Part shown: positions 38,503-47,785 of the stretch, piece after piece
Layout of the letters: the number at the start of each line of letters is the position of its first letter
Numbering within the stretch: the first letter of the stretch is position 1
Assembly (NCBI GenBank): GCA_017983635.1
Contig: JAGOBA010000012.1
Location: forward strand, 83,958 to 147,957
From: Alphaproteobacteria bacterium
GTDB lineage: Bacteria; Pseudomonadota; Alphaproteobacteria; Micropepsales; Micropepsaceae
Length of the DNA stretch: 64,000 nt
Reading direction: 5' to 3'
Notes under the pieces: generated by a model
Told to the model about the DNA's origin: nothing
Seen by the model: the letters and a program-made list of their open reading frames with translations, nothing else
Databases searched by the model: none
Made by a program: the position numbers and the translations under genes

Positions 38503-39975
38503 ATGACCGAACGCGTCGCCGTCATCGGCGCGGGCATCGCAGGCCTCGGCACGGCGATGGCACTCGCTCGCCCAGGCCGCGAAATATTGGTGATCGATCG
38601 CGACCCGCCGCCACCGGCAAGCGTCGAGACCGCCTTCGACACGTGGGAGCGCAAGGGCGTCACCCAACTGCGCCACAGCCACGTCTTCCTGGGCTGCCTC
38701 GTCACCTTGATCCGCGAGAAGCATCCGCGCCTGCACGCGATGCTACGTGAGGCCGGCGCGCGCGAAATCGGTTTCGAGGAAAGCCTGCCGCTGCGCCTGC
38801 GCGATCTTTACACGCCCGAAGAAGAGGACCGCGACCTCGCTTTCCTATTTTCCCGCCGGACGACGCTGGAGCATGTGATGCGCGCCTACGTCGAGACGCT
38901 TGGCGGCGTCCGTTTCATCACCGGCGCAATCGTCCGCACTCTAACGCTCGATCGCGCCCAGCCGACGCCCATGATAACGGGCCTCGTCATCGAGCGCGAG
39001 GGTAGCGCGCCCGAAGTAGTCGCCGCCGATATCGTAATCGACGCCTCCGGCCGGACGACAATCATCATCGACTGGCTGCGCGAGAACGCCATCGTCATCG
39101 AGGAAGAAAAAAGCCCCGCCGGCATTCTCTACTTCACCCGCCACTATCGCCTGCGCGAAGGCCAAGACGAACCGCCGCGCGACATGATCCCAGGGGCCGG
39201 CGACCTCGGCTACATCAAGTACGGCGTCTTCGCCGCCGATAATCGGCACTTCTCGATCACGCTCGCGGTGCCCGAGATCGAAAGCGAACTGCGCGTCGCA
39301 ACCGTAAAGCCCGAGACCTTCGACACCATCTGCCGCCAGATCCCCGGCATAGCACGCTGGATCGATCCGGCGCGCGCTGAACCCGTTACGAAGGTCTTCG
39401 GCATGGGCAACCTGCACAATGTCTGGCGCCATTTCGTGAAAGACAGCGAGCCGGTCGCGCTAAACTTCTTTGCGGTCGGCGACGCGGCGTTGCGAACGAA
39501 TCCGCTCTACGGCCGCGGCTGTTCGTCCGCGGTGATGCACGCGCACATTCTGGGTGAGGTTCTGGAAGGCTCGCCCGATGCGCGCGAGCGTGCCTTGGCG
39601 TTCGACAAGCGCACCAAGCGCGAGCTGCGCCCGTTCTGGGACGCGATCATGAAGCAAGATCTGGGCGCCATCCGGCGCGCAAGAAACGAGCAGGACCCCG
39701 CCTACAAGCCCCGCCTCAAAGCCCGCCTGATCAAAAGCTTTGCCGAGGACGCCGTTGGCCCCGCCACACGGAGCAACCTCGGCGTCTACCGTGCAATCAT
39801 GCGCGGCTTCCACATGCTGGCAACACCCACCGCCTGGCTAACGCAGCCCACCATCGTGGCGCGTGTGCTTGCAATGTGGCTCACGCCCAAGCGCCGCAAA
39901 CTATCGCTCTACCCGCCGAAACTCGGACCAGAGCGCGCCGAGATGCTGGCCGCATTGGGTCTTAATGGCGCTTGA
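38503..39975 (+). CDS. FAD-dependent monooxygenase/oxidoreductase
   Basis: A 490-residue flavoprotein with the FAD dinucleotide motif VIGAGIAGLGTAMAL at the N terminus, an acidic strand end LVIDRD, and the second FAD motif GDAALRTNPLYGRGCSS. The RHSHVFLG segment and overall length recall epoxidase/hydroxylase-type flavoproteins. The start is ATG 38503 with AAGGA at a good distance. It is 51 bp before an epoxide-hydrolase gene, so epoxidation followed by hydrolysis is an attractive idea but unproven. Confidence 0.82.
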   Translation: MTERVAVIGAGIAGLGTAMALARPGREILVIDRDPPPPASVETAFDTWERKGVTQLRHSHVFLGCLVTLIREKHPRLHAMLREAGAREIGFEESLPLRLRDLYTPEEEDRDLAFLFSRRTTLEHVMRAYVETLGGVRFITGAIVRTLTLDRAQPTPMITGLVIEREGSAPEVVAADIVIDASGRTTIIIDWLRENAIVIEEEKSPAGILYFTRHYRLREGQDEPPRDMIPGAGDLGYIKYGVFAADNRHFSITLAVPEIESELRVATVKPETFDTICRQIPGIARWIDPARAEPVTKVFGMGNLHNVWRHFVKDSEPVALNFFAVGDAALRTNPLYGRGCSSAVMHAHILGEVLEGSPDARERALAFDKRTKRELRPFWDAIMKQDLGAIRRARNEQDPAYKPRLKARLIKSFAEDAVGPATRSNLGVYRAIMRGFHMLATPTAWLTQPTIVARVLAMWLTPKRRKLSLYPPKLGPERAEMLAALGLNGA

Positions 39976-40026
39976 CCGCTAAGCCTCGCACTGCTCCGCT
40001 GCACCGAACGGATATTTGAGAGAAGC

Positions 40027-40992
40027 ATGATGTCGATCAACTGGAACACACCGCGCTACGTCGAAACGAACGGCATCCGTATGGCGGTTTACGAGCAGGG
40101 CGGCGGCATGCCTGTCGTGCTGTGTCACGGCTTTCCCGAACTAGCATATTCGTGGCGCCATCAAATGCCGGCGATCGCAAACGCCGGCTTCCATGCCATC
40201 GCGCCGGACCAACGCGGCTACGGCCACACCGATCGCCCCGAACCGATTGCGTCGTACGACATTCACCACCTAACCGGTGACCTCGTCGGCATGCTCGACG
40301 CGATGAAGATCGAGAAGGCGGTCTTCGTCGGCCACGACTGGGGCGGCTTCGTCACCTGGCAGATGCCGCTCCTGCACCCGAACCGCGTCGCTGGTGTCAT
40401 CGGCGTCAACACGCCGTTCATGCCGCGCGCGCCGATGGACCCGATCGCCTTGATGCGCATGGCCTATGGCGAAGACATGTACATTGTCTTCTTCCAAAAG
40501 CCGGGCGTCGCCGACGCACTGCTCGGCCGCGATCCCGCGAAGACGTTGCGCCTCTTCTATCGCAAGTCGGGAGTAACGCTCGAAGAGTTCGACAAGCGCC
40601 CACCCGAAGAAAAGAACTTCGCGCTCGCGCGCGCTTTCGACGTCGACGAGAGCCTGTGGCCCGGTCAGGTCCTACTCAAGCCGGAGGAACTCGACGTCTA
40701 TCACGAGGCTTTCGCGCGCACCGGCTTCACCGGTGGCATCAACTGGTACCGCAACTTCACCCGCAACTGGCAGACCACCGAAGGCGTCACGCAAAAGGTC
40801 AACGTCCCCTGCCTCATGGTGATGGCCGCGAACGACGTCGTCCTTCGCCCGTCGCTCGCCGACGGGATGGAGGCTTTCGTCCCCGATCTGGAAAAACACT
40901 TGATCGAAGACTGCGGCCACTGGACCCAAGCCGAGAAGCCGGACGAGTTGAACCGCGTCATCACCGGCTGGCTCAAGCGTCGCTTCGGTTAA
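40027..40992 (+). CDS. Epoxide hydrolase (alpha/beta hydrolase)
   Basis: A 321-residue soluble epoxide hydrolase-type enzyme. The oxyanion motif is H34-G-F-P-E38, then DQRGYGHTDRP, the nucleophile is D104 in VGHDWGGFV, and the base histidine is in EDCGHWTQAEKP near residue 299. Aspartate as nucleophile separates it from esterases. It would hydrolyse epoxides to diols. Located directly after a flavin monooxygenase gene on the same strand and convergent with the tannase-family gene at 3 bp. Confidence 0.92.
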   Translation: MMSINWNTPRYVETNGIRMAVYEQGGGMPVVLCHGFPELAYSWRHQMPAIANAGFHAIAPDQRGYGHTDRPEPIASYDIHHLTGDLVGMLDAMKIEKAVFVGHDWGGFVTWQMPLLHPNRVAGVIGVNTPFMPRAPMDPIALMRMAYGEDMYIVFFQKPGVADALLGRDPAKTLRLFYRKSGVTLEEFDKRPPEEKNFALARAFDVDESLWPGQVLLKPEELDVYHEAFARTGFTGGINWYRNFTRNWQTTEGVTQKVNVPCLMVMAANDVVLRPSLADGMEAFVPDLEKHLIEDCGHWTQAEKPDELNRVITGWLKRRFG

Positions 40993-40995
40993 GCG

Positions 40996-42804
40996 TCATC
41001 CGCCGGGTTTGAACCGTTGCTTCGGCAACGGCGGCAGAGGAACAGGCGTTTTCCAAATCTGCTTCGGTAGAAAGATGTTCGGCTTCACGATCAATGGCGG
41101 GATCGAGCATGACCAGCTTGTTGCAAGGTTGGGATTCCCCACGCCGTTGTAACGCGGTAGCTGAGGATAAGGGCACAAGGGACGCTCGAAGTTCGGCCCG
41201 CGATGACGCGCGATGATGCGATCCGGCGCCACGCCGTGTTCGACCCACCGCTCTAACGCAAGCATCAGGTCGTGCTCAGCGTCAAGCGCGGAGCCTCGAA
41301 CGCCGTTGCCGAATTCGTTCGCTCCGGCACCGCCCTCGCAATGCCCCAAGCCCGGCACCATGAACAGCCGATAGAAGCCGTCGAAATCCGACCGGCGAAG
41401 TGCCGGACGAACCTGCTTCATCTTCGCCCACACGGAACCCCAATAGTTGATCGAGTTTCGCGGCGCCACGGCGGCATCGTCGAACCCGTGATATTGCAGG
41501 AGCTTACCCCGGCGATCATAGAACGGTGTGAGGTCGGGATCGATCGCATTGAGGGCCGGACCGAAATCCGCATCCACCTGATCGATGTCGGTCGAAAAAT
41601 TGAGCGTCCGGATATCGTAGGAAAGTGATCCATGAACGAAGTAGCCGAAGAAGCCCCAACCGAACAATGCTTGCGCACTGAGGTTGCTCCCGCTTCCGTC
41701 CAGTTTGGGCAATCCGGTGACCCAAAGCGGCCAGTTGAAGGGGTGGCCTTCGGCCCCGGGCTCCAGTCCTGGATAAATCTGTTGTCCGCTTACGGCATGC
41801 GTCGGCCCGGCGTAAATTCGTTGCACGATCCCTATTTCGGTTGAGGTCAAGCAACCATCGGTCGATAGGCCCGCGCACTGAAGCGGCGCGAGCTTCACCT
41901 GGCAGGCTGGAGGGTTGGTCAAGAACTTGTCGCTTGCCAATCCTCCGTCGTGGCCCGCGCACTGCGCGCGAACGGCGTTGCTCAAAATCGGCACGCGTGA
42001 GGCATGCAGGCGCGGCTCTACCGGACCACCCGCCGCCGGATAGATCTGCTGTGCGTTCCAAGCAAAGCTCGCAAATTGGTGCGTGTAGTAGTTCGCGGGC
42101 GCCCCCACGGCGATCCCGTCAAAGTCTTCGGGAAAGCGCTGCGCTTCCATAAGCGCCTGCCGTCCGCCGTTCGAACAGCCGTGAAAGTAGGATCGATCCG
42201 GCCCACGCCCCATGAGCGTAGACACGATATGCTTCGCTTTGTCGGTTGTTTCCTTGAGCGAACGATGACCGTAATCGATGACCTTCTGCGGATGTCCCGC
42301 AGCGAAAGCCGCGGAGCCCGCCTCCTGATTGCCGTCGTCGGTCGAGGCCGTCGCGTAACCACGGCGAATCCCCTCGGCGAGTGCCGTGTAGACGATCGCT
42401 CCTGAGAAACCACCATTGCCCGCCTGCAAATAGCGTTGCCGATAGGACCCGTCGATCGGAATCCAGACTTCGAACTTGATCAACGAATCGCGCGTTGGGG
42501 TGGCCTGCCCTGCCACGCGACAGAACTTGGGCAAGCCCGGCAGAATGAAATCCGGAGGCGTTCCGGGTGGGTGATACGAGCCAGCCGGCACCACATGCGC
42601 CGTGTCGATCCGGCCATGCGGCAAAGCCAACGCCGTCAGTCCGGTGCAGCGCGCCACGGGAAATGGCGACAAGTCCGGCAAAGGAATGCGCTTGTCGAAG
42701 GGCAGCTTTCCAGGATCGAACGGCGGCAGAGGCTCGGCCGACCCCTGAGCCACATTCAGCAACAACCCGGCGATTGCCCAAAGATAAATGAGCGGCGCTC
42801 TCAT
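40996..42804 (-). CDS. Tannase/feruloyl esterase family alpha/beta hydrolase, secreted
   Basis: A 602-residue esterase with an N-terminal signal peptide (hydrophobic IYLWAIAGLLLNVAQGSA, likely cut before EPLPP). The nucleophile is the serine in FHGCSNGGRQALM and the base is the histidine in VPGLGHCEGG, both next to the family's conserved cysteines that link the catalytic residues. It probably releases aromatic acids from plant polyphenols in the periplasm or outside. The gene stands alone. Confidence 0.92.
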   Translation of the reverse strand: MRAPLIYLWAIAGLLLNVAQGSAEPLPPFDPGKLPFDKRIPLPDLSPFPVARCTGLTALALPHGRIDTAHVVPAGSYHPPGTPPDFILPGLPKFCRVAGQATPTRDSLIKFEVWIPIDGSYRQRYLQAGNGGFSGAIVYTALAEGIRRGYATASTDDGNQEAGSAAFAAGHPQKVIDYGHRSLKETTDKAKHIVSTLMGRGPDRSYFHGCSNGGRQALMEAQRFPEDFDGIAVGAPANYYTHQFASFAWNAQQIYPAAGGPVEPRLHASRVPILSNAVRAQCAGHDGGLASDKFLTNPPACQVKLAPLQCAGLSTDGCLTSTEIGIVQRIYAGPTHAVSGQQIYPGLEPGAEGHPFNWPLWVTGLPKLDGSGSNLSAQALFGWGFFGYFVHGSLSYDIRTLNFSTDIDQVDADFGPALNAIDPDLTPFYDRRGKLLQYHGFDDAAVAPRNSINYWGSVWAKMKQVRPALRRSDFDGFYRLFMVPGLGHCEGGAGANEFGNGVRGSALDAEHDLMLALERWVEHGVAPDRIIARHRGPNFERPLCPYPQLPRYNGVGNPNLATSWSCSIPPLIVKPNIFLPKQIWKTPVPLPPLPKQRFKPGG

Positions 42805-42958
42805 TCCACCTCTCCAAGTGACACCCTAGCCTAGTCCGAACCGGCCGACCAAGACAGTGGCGGCGCGCACACTGAGTTAAGCCTAAAGCCCGATTGCTTT
42901 ACCCCCGTCGCCCCGCCGCGATATCATCGGGTCCGCCACCCGACAGGTCTGCAATCCC

Positions 42959-43429
42959 ATGCCCGTACCCACCGAACTCTCTGCCGATGACATCTATCAG
43001 ATACTGAACCTCGGGGTGCTGCCGTTCTGGGCGCTGATCATCCTCGTGCCGTTCTTGAGGATCACCGATACGCTCGTTCATTCGGTCTTTGCCCCGATCG
43101 TGCTCGGCGTGATTTACGGCTGGCTGCTGGCGAACGTTATGGCCGGCGCGGTGCCAATGCCGGAAGGCGCGGGCTTCGCCTCGCTCGACGCTCTGATGAG
43201 AACATTCTCGGTCAAAGAGGCGGTCGTCGCGGGCTGGGCGCACTACATCGTCTTCGACCTCTTCGTCGGCGCCTGGATCGCGCGCGACGCACAACGTATC
43301 GGCCTCAACCAGTTCATCGTCGCGCCCGCGCTGATCCTGACGCTTCTCGTGGGGCCGATCGGCCTCCTCACCTACCTGCTCATCCGCGGCATCTCGGGTC
43401 GCGGCGGGTGGAGCCTATTCGAAGGCTAA
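42959..43429 (+). CDS. ABA4-like (DUF4281) membrane protein
   Basis: A 156-residue protein with four membrane segments and the family features GVLPFWALIILVPF, AGWAHYIVFDLFVGAWIARDA and GPIGLLTYLLIRG. The plant homologue ABA4 is needed for neoxanthin formation; bacterial members have no settled role. No carotenoid genes are nearby. Its last codon overlaps the convergent SDR gene by 4 bp. Confidence 0.85.
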   Translation: MPVPTELSADDIYQILNLGVLPFWALIILVPFLRITDTLVHSVFAPIVLGVIYGWLLANVMAGAVPMPEGAGFASLDALMRTFSVKEAVVAGWAHYIVFDLFVGAWIARDAQRIGLNQFIVAPALILTLLVGPIGLLTYLLIRGISGRGGWSLFEG

Positions 43430-44277
43430 GCGACGATGCCCGTCATCCGCTCGCTCAGACGCCACAGCTCGCGCGCGACGTCTTCGTCGTAGGAAACAGT
43501 CGAAGACTTCACGGCCTTGCATTTGTCGAAGTACTTGCCGGAAACGCCCGCGACCTCCGGCGAACTCGCCAGACAAACGCTCGTCTTGGCACCATCCGCT
43601 TCCGAGATCGCAGCGAGAGACTTCGCAAGCCCGATAAGCGTCTTGACGAACCCGCCATTGTTGTCGCCGAACCGCGTCGCCACAAAGCCCGGATGCAGAC
43701 AGTTCGCGGTCACGCTCGTACCCCGCAAACGCCGAGCAAGCTCGTACGTGAAATAAACGTTTGCGAGCTTCGATTGCCCGTAGACACCAAACCCTGAATA
43801 CCGCTTCTCGTTCTGCAAATCGTCCAAATCGAGCTTCGCCCCCTGATGCGCTGCAGAGGCGACATTGACGATCCGCGACGGTCCCGACGCTTTCAGCAGA
43901 TCGAGCAGCTGCGCCGTCAGCAAGAAGTAGCCGAGATGATTGAGCGCAAGCGTCCGCTCGATCCCATCCTCGCTCAGCTGCCGCGTTTGGAAGTACGCCC
44001 CGGCATTGTTCAGCAGCACGTCGAGCCGCTTCAGCCGCCCTTTGATCGCCTCGGCTGCCGCGCGCACGCACTTCTGGCTCGACATATCGCCAGCCACGAA
44101 ATGCACCCCGTCGTGCCCTGCCGCTGTCTTCAGCTCGCGCACGACCGCTTCACCTTTTGCCACGTTGCGCCCGACGAGAACGACGTTCGCTCCCATTTTG
44201 GCGAGTTCCAGTGCAGCCACCTTGCCGATGCCATCCGTGGCGCCGGTGATGACGATGCTCTGCCCTTTGACGCTCAC
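43426..44277 (-). CDS. Short-chain dehydrogenase (retinol-dehydrogenase-like SDR)
   Basis: A 283-residue SDR. The NADP motif TGATDGIGK spans residues 11-19, VLLNNAGAYFQTR is the structural NNAG strand, and the catalytic pair is YxxxK in GVYGQSKLANV with an upstream serine in NVASAAH. The pattern resembles RDH11/WWOX-type enzymes. The start is GTG 44277, overlapping the aldolase stop (GTGA), so it is translated with the KDPGal aldolase. Confidence 0.9.
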   Translation of the reverse strand: MSVKGQSIVITGATDGIGKVAALELAKMGANVVLVGRNVAKGEAVVRELKTAAGHDGVHFVAGDMSSQKCVRAAAEAIKGRLKRLDVLLNNAGAYFQTRQLSEDGIERTLALNHLGYFLLTAQLLDLLKASGPSRIVNVASAAHQGAKLDLDDLQNEKRYSGFGVYGQSKLANVYFTYELARRLRGTSVTANCLHPGFVATRFGDNNGGFVKTLIGLAKSLAAISEADGAKTSVCLASSPEVAGVSGKYFDKCKAVKSSTVSYDEDVARELWRLSERMTGIVA

Positions 44278-44927
44278 GTCGCTCTCCCTCGAATGGCCCG
44301 CCAGGCGGCAACGAACGATCGCGCCCGATCCGCAACATCTTCGTCACTGTACTCCGGTTTGAAGAGCGACGTCCCCATCCCAAACCCGTCAGCCCCGGCG
44401 TCGTGCCACGTCCGCATCGTCTCGGGACTGACGCCGCCCACCGGATAGATCAGTCCTTCATTGCGCCGAAGCACCGCACGCAGTGCCCTCAAGCCCGCCA
44501 CCCCCACGACCTCGGCCGGGAACAACTTCAGAATGTGCGCGCCGGCACCCAACGCCGCAAACGCCTCGCTGGGCGTCATGACACCGGGCATTAGTGCCAT
44601 CCCCAGCAGCCGACCCTCATTCATCACGCCACTATCGAAGTTCGGTGCGACAATCAACTCACCTCCGGCCGACTGCGTCGCGCGAACGTCCGAGCGGCTG
44701 AGCACGGTACCGGCCCCCACCACAACATCGCGTCCGACCGCGCCGCGTACTTCGCTGATCGCACGCAGCGCGCCTTCGCCGTTCAGTGGCACCTCAAGAA
44801 TGCGAAACCCCGCTGTGACCAGCGCACGTGCTGTGCCCGCCGCACGCTCGGGCGAAAGCCCGCGCAAGACTGCGACAAGCGGCATCTCGCCCGCTGCCTG
44901 CATCAGTCGTTCCTTAGCGTCGCCCAT
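44274..44927 (-). CDS. dgoA: 2-dehydro-3-deoxy-6-phosphogalactonate aldolase
   Basis: A 217-residue class I aldolase of the KDPG/KDPGal family that splits the 2-keto-3-deoxy sugar acid phosphate to pyruvate and glyceraldehyde 3-phosphate. The catalytic residues are E45 (ILEVPLN) and the Schiff-base lysine K134 in HILKLFPAE. The segment MPGVMTPSEAFAALGAGA is of the DgoA rather than Eda type. No galactonate dehydratase or kinase is adjacent; a coupled SDR follows. Confidence 0.88.
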   Translation of the reverse strand: MGDAKERLMQAAGEMPLVAVLRGLSPERAAGTARALVTAGFRILEVPLNGEGALRAISEVRGAVGRDVVVGAGTVLSRSDVRATQSAGGELIVAPNFDSGVMNEGRLLGMALMPGVMTPSEAFAALGAGAHILKLFPAEVVGVAGLRALRAVLRRNEGLIYPVGGVSPETMRTWHDAGADGFGMGTSLFKPEYSDEDVADRARSFVAAWRAIRGRAT

Positions 44928-45065
44928 CGAATTTACCGTTTGCTAACTCACCCACGCCGCGAAATTCGCATGGAGCCAGGGCTCCCATCAACCAATCCGA
45001 AACGGCACATCATTTATCGTCCCTAGAACCAAAATGGTCAAAACCAGTTTCTCCGGGGTGTAACA

Positions 45066-45446
45066 ATGAAGGTTCTCGTCGTCGACGACTACAGCACGAT
45101 GCGCCGAATCATTCGCAATCTGCTCACGCAGATCGGCTATAACGACATCGAGGAAGCCGCAGACGGCAACGAAGCGCTGACGAAGTTGCGCGGTGCGCAC
45201 TACGGTCTCGTGATTTCCGACTGGAACATGGAACCGATGACCGGCTTCGATCTGTTGAAGCAAGTTCGCGCCGACGACAAGCTGAAAACCACCCCCTTCA
45301 TCATGGTGACCGCCGAATCGAAAACCGAGAACGTGGTGGCCGCAAAGAAGGCCGGCGTCGACAACTACATCGTCAAGCCATTCAACGCCGCGACCCTGCA
45401 GACCAAGATCAACGCGGTCATAGCCCCAACAGGCAAGCCAAACTAA
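45066..45446 (+). CDS. cheY: Chemotaxis response regulator CheY
   Basis: A 126-residue single receiver domain. The acidic pair is D7-D8, the phosphorylated aspartate is D52 (VISDWNMEPMTG), with the threonine in MVTAES and the lysine in IVKPF. WNMEPMTG is typical of true CheY that binds flagellar FliM. A UAAUG overlap links it to cheZ. No other che genes are in the window. Confidence 0.95.
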   Translation: MKVLVVDDYSTMRRIIRNLLTQIGYNDIEEAADGNEALTKLRGAHYGLVISDWNMEPMTGFDLLKQVRADDKLKTTPFIMVTAESKTENVVAAKKAGVDNYIVKPFNAATLQTKINAVIAPTGKPN

Positions 45447-46213
45447 TGCAAACCGCTCTCTTGACTCCGACGGGCGACGATTTCGACGCCCTGGAAGGCG
45501 CCGTGCGCGAGACCGCCCGCGGACGTACCTTTCTGGACGAATACGCGCGCCGCATCCGGAGCACCGAGACGGAGAGAATCCTGGCGGCGGTCGAGCGCCT
45601 CGCCAACTCGCAGCAAGAACGTGTCGCAGCCTCGAACCTCGAAGTGCTCCGCCGCGAACTCGATACGATGGCCGCGTCCATCTCTCAGACCCGACGCGAA
45701 ATCGCCGCCATCAAGCCCGCGCCCGACAGCACAGGCAACGATCGCATTTCGGCGGCGACCGAAGAGCTCGATTTCGTCGTTCGTTCGACCGAACGCGCAA
45801 CGGCGGATATTCTCTCAGCCGCTGAGCGCATCCAGGCTATGTCGGGCGAGTTCAAGGCCAAAGGTGCCGAAGGCGCACTCTGCGACGAACTGGAGAACCA
45901 CGCCACGAACCTGATGATCGCCTGTTCGTTCCAAGACCTCACGGGTCAGCGCATGAACAAGGTCGTCAACACGCTGCGCTATCTCGAACAGCGCGTCTCG
46001 GCGATGATCCAGATCTGGGGCATCTCGCCGGACGACGCGAAAGGCGGCCACCCGCCGATGGACACGCGTCCGGACGCCCACCTGCTCAACGGTCCGCAAC
46101 GCGACGGCGAGGGCGTCAACCAAGACGACATCGACCGGATGCTGAACGAAGCCGCTGAGGCCGCGCCCGCGACGACGTCGTCCCAGGACGACATCGATCA
46201 ACTCTTTGGATAA
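45446..46213 (+). CDS. cheZ: CheY-P phosphatase CheZ
   Basis: A 255-residue long helical protein. The catalytic motif is seen as CSFQDLTGQRM, with Q163 and Q168 flanking D164-L-T-G. The extreme C terminus QDDIDQLFG is the usual CheY-binding amphipathic helix, joined by a flexible linker (residues about 200-245). It removes phosphate from CheY-P. It overlaps the cheY stop by one base, confirming the pair. Confidence 0.93.
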   Translation: MQTALLTPTGDDFDALEGAVRETARGRTFLDEYARRIRSTETERILAAVERLANSQQERVAASNLEVLRRELDTMAASISQTRREIAAIKPAPDSTGNDRISAATEELDFVVRSTERATADILSAAERIQAMSGEFKAKGAEGALCDELENHATNLMIACSFQDLTGQRMNKVVNTLRYLEQRVSAMIQIWGISPDDAKGGHPPMDTRPDAHLLNGPQRDGEGVNQDDIDRMLNEAAEAAPATTSSQDDIDQLFG

Positions 46214-46282
46214 CCCGCTGCTCACGTCCCGGTGAGAGCAAATTGACCACCCCCGTCCTTGCCTTCAGGGGTGGCTGGGGTG

Positions 46283-46315
46283 GAAACTGCCTTCGACACG
46301 ACCGGCGGCAGTTTC
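46283..46315 (+). promoter_or_regulatory. Hairpin directly before the hydrolase start codon
   Basis: GAAACTGCC (46283-46291) and GGCAGTTTC (46307-46315) form a perfect 9-bp stem with a 15-base loop ending one base before ATG 46317. It would cover the ribosome-binding region. A second weaker stem (CCACCCC/GGGGTGG, 46247-46274) lies upstream and could end cheZ transcription. Confidence 0.5.
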
Positions 46316-46316
46316 A

Positions 46317-47192
46317 ATGGCATTCTCGCACCAAATTCTAGGGCCTTGGACCCGGCGCTTGGCCATTCTGGGCGGTGCGCTCGCGTTGGTCGGCTGCTCG
46401 ATCCCGGGCCCCGACACCGATGAAAAGGCGATGCTCCTGGCGCTGCCGCTGCGGACGCTGGAGCTTCCCGCCGGTTACTCTCTGCGCTACCGCGAAGCCG
46501 GCGACCCGAACGGCAAGACCGTCGTTTTCGTTCACGGCACGCCTGGCGAATCGGATGCTTGGACCGACTACCTGATGAGCGTCCCCAAGGGCTATCGTTA
46601 CCTCGCCGTCGATCGCCCCGGCTTCGGCGAGAGTGGTCCGGACGACGCCGTCGTCTCGCTTGCCGAACAGGCTAAAGCACTGGCCGACCTTCTCCAAGCC
46701 AAAGGCAACCGCGCGGCCGTGTTCGTCGGCCACTCGCTGGGCGGCCCGATCATAGCCCAGTTCGCCGTCGACTCCCCGAAGCTCGCTTCCGCTCTCGTGA
46801 TCGTCGCCGGCTCGCTCGACCCGGCACAAGAAAGTATACCCTTCATCCAGTATGTCGGCGACACCTGGCCGGTCAGCGCGCTGCTGCCGCGCATGATCCG
46901 CAACGCCAACCGCGAGATTATCGCGCTAAAGCCGCAACTTGAAGCGCTCGCCCCACGCCTGGCAACCGTGAAAGTGCCTGTCACAATCGTCCACGGCACC
47001 AAGGACGACCTCGTCCCCTTCGCGAATGTCGACTTCATCAAGACCCACATGACCGGTACGAAGGCGATGGACGTCACCGTGCTCGACGGTCTGAACCACT
47101 TCCTGCCCTGGAACTCGAAGCCGAAGATCGAGGGAGCGATCACCAAGGCCTTCGACATGATGGACAAACCCGCCTCGGGACAAGTGCCGTGA
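46317..47192 (+). CDS. Lipoprotein alpha/beta hydrolase
   Basis: A 291-residue hydrolase with a signal peptide ending in lipobox LVGC near residue 27, so it is probably anchored in a membrane facing the periplasm. Catalytic parts are HGTPG (oxyanion), the serine in VGHSLGG, the aspartate in GTKDDLVP and the histidine in GLNHFLPW. Substrate unknown. Its stop overlaps the DedA GTG. Confidence 0.88.
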   Translation: MAFSHQILGPWTRRLAILGGALALVGCSIPGPDTDEKAMLLALPLRTLELPAGYSLRYREAGDPNGKTVVFVHGTPGESDAWTDYLMSVPKGYRYLAVDRPGFGESGPDDAVVSLAEQAKALADLLQAKGNRAAVFVGHSLGGPIIAQFAVDSPKLASALVIVAGSLDPAQESIPFIQYVGDTWPVSALLPRMIRNANREIIALKPQLEALAPRLATVKVPVTIVHGTKDDLVPFANVDFIKTHMTGTKAMDVTVLDGLNHFLPWNSKPKIEGAITKAFDMMDKPASGQVP

Positions 47193-47785
47193 TCGAAGAG
47201 GTCGGCATGTACTTGCTCGCGCTCGGCTCCAATCCATGGGCCATAGCGTTTGCAATCGTGCTCGCGACCTTTGTGCTGGAAGATGTGGCCACGATCGCCG
47301 CGGCGTTGCTCGCCGCCGACGGGATGATCCCCACCCAAGTCGCGCTCGCCGCCCTGTTCGCGGGAATCTTCGCCGGCGACTTGATGCTCTACGGCATTGG
47401 CGCTGCCGCCCGCACACGCGAGTGGCTGCGCCAGTGGATTGGCGAGCAACGCATGGCGAAAGGCCGCCAATGGCTCAAGCGGCGCTACATCGGCGCCCTG
47501 ATCGGCGCCCGCTTCATGCCGGGCTTCCGTCTGCCGACCTACACGTCAAGCGGCTTTCTTGGCTTGCCATTTTGGCCGTTTGCCGGCGTTGCGGCAGCCG
47601 CGGGCCTTGCATGGACAAGCCTCGTCTTCGCGTTGGTCTTCTTCTTCGGCCTGATGATCGTTGAGCACCTGGGCGTCTGGCGGTGGGCGCTTGCTGCAGC
47701 ACTCCTCGCGCTCGTTTTGCTGGGACCGATGATCGCGGACCGCTTCGCGCCCAAGGTCGAAAACGGGGGCGCCGGCCATGGCTGA
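47189..47785 (+). CDS. DedA/SNARE-associated family membrane protein
   Basis: A 198-residue membrane protein. The family motifs FVLEDVATIAAALLAADG near the N terminus and GARFMPGFRLPTYTSSG in the middle are clear; other members flip undecaprenyl phosphate or phospholipids. The start is GTG 47189 (GTGA overlap), with ATG 47207 as a less likely choice. It overlaps the ATP-grasp gene by 8 bp. Confidence 0.88.
   Translation: MIEEVGMYLLALGSNPWAIAFAIVLATFVLEDVATIAAALLAADGMIPTQVALAALFAGIFAGDLMLYGIGAAARTREWLRQWIGEQRMAKGRQWLKRRYIGALIGARFMPGFRLPTYTSSGFLGLPFWPFAGVAAAAGLAWTSLVFALVFFFGLMIVEHLGVWRWALAAALLALVLLGPMIADRFAPKVENGGAGHG

Noticed and set aside
44935..44950. Possible CtrA box in the dgoA-cheY intergenic region
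   Set aside because: Only 6 of 8 box bases match; too weak to call.
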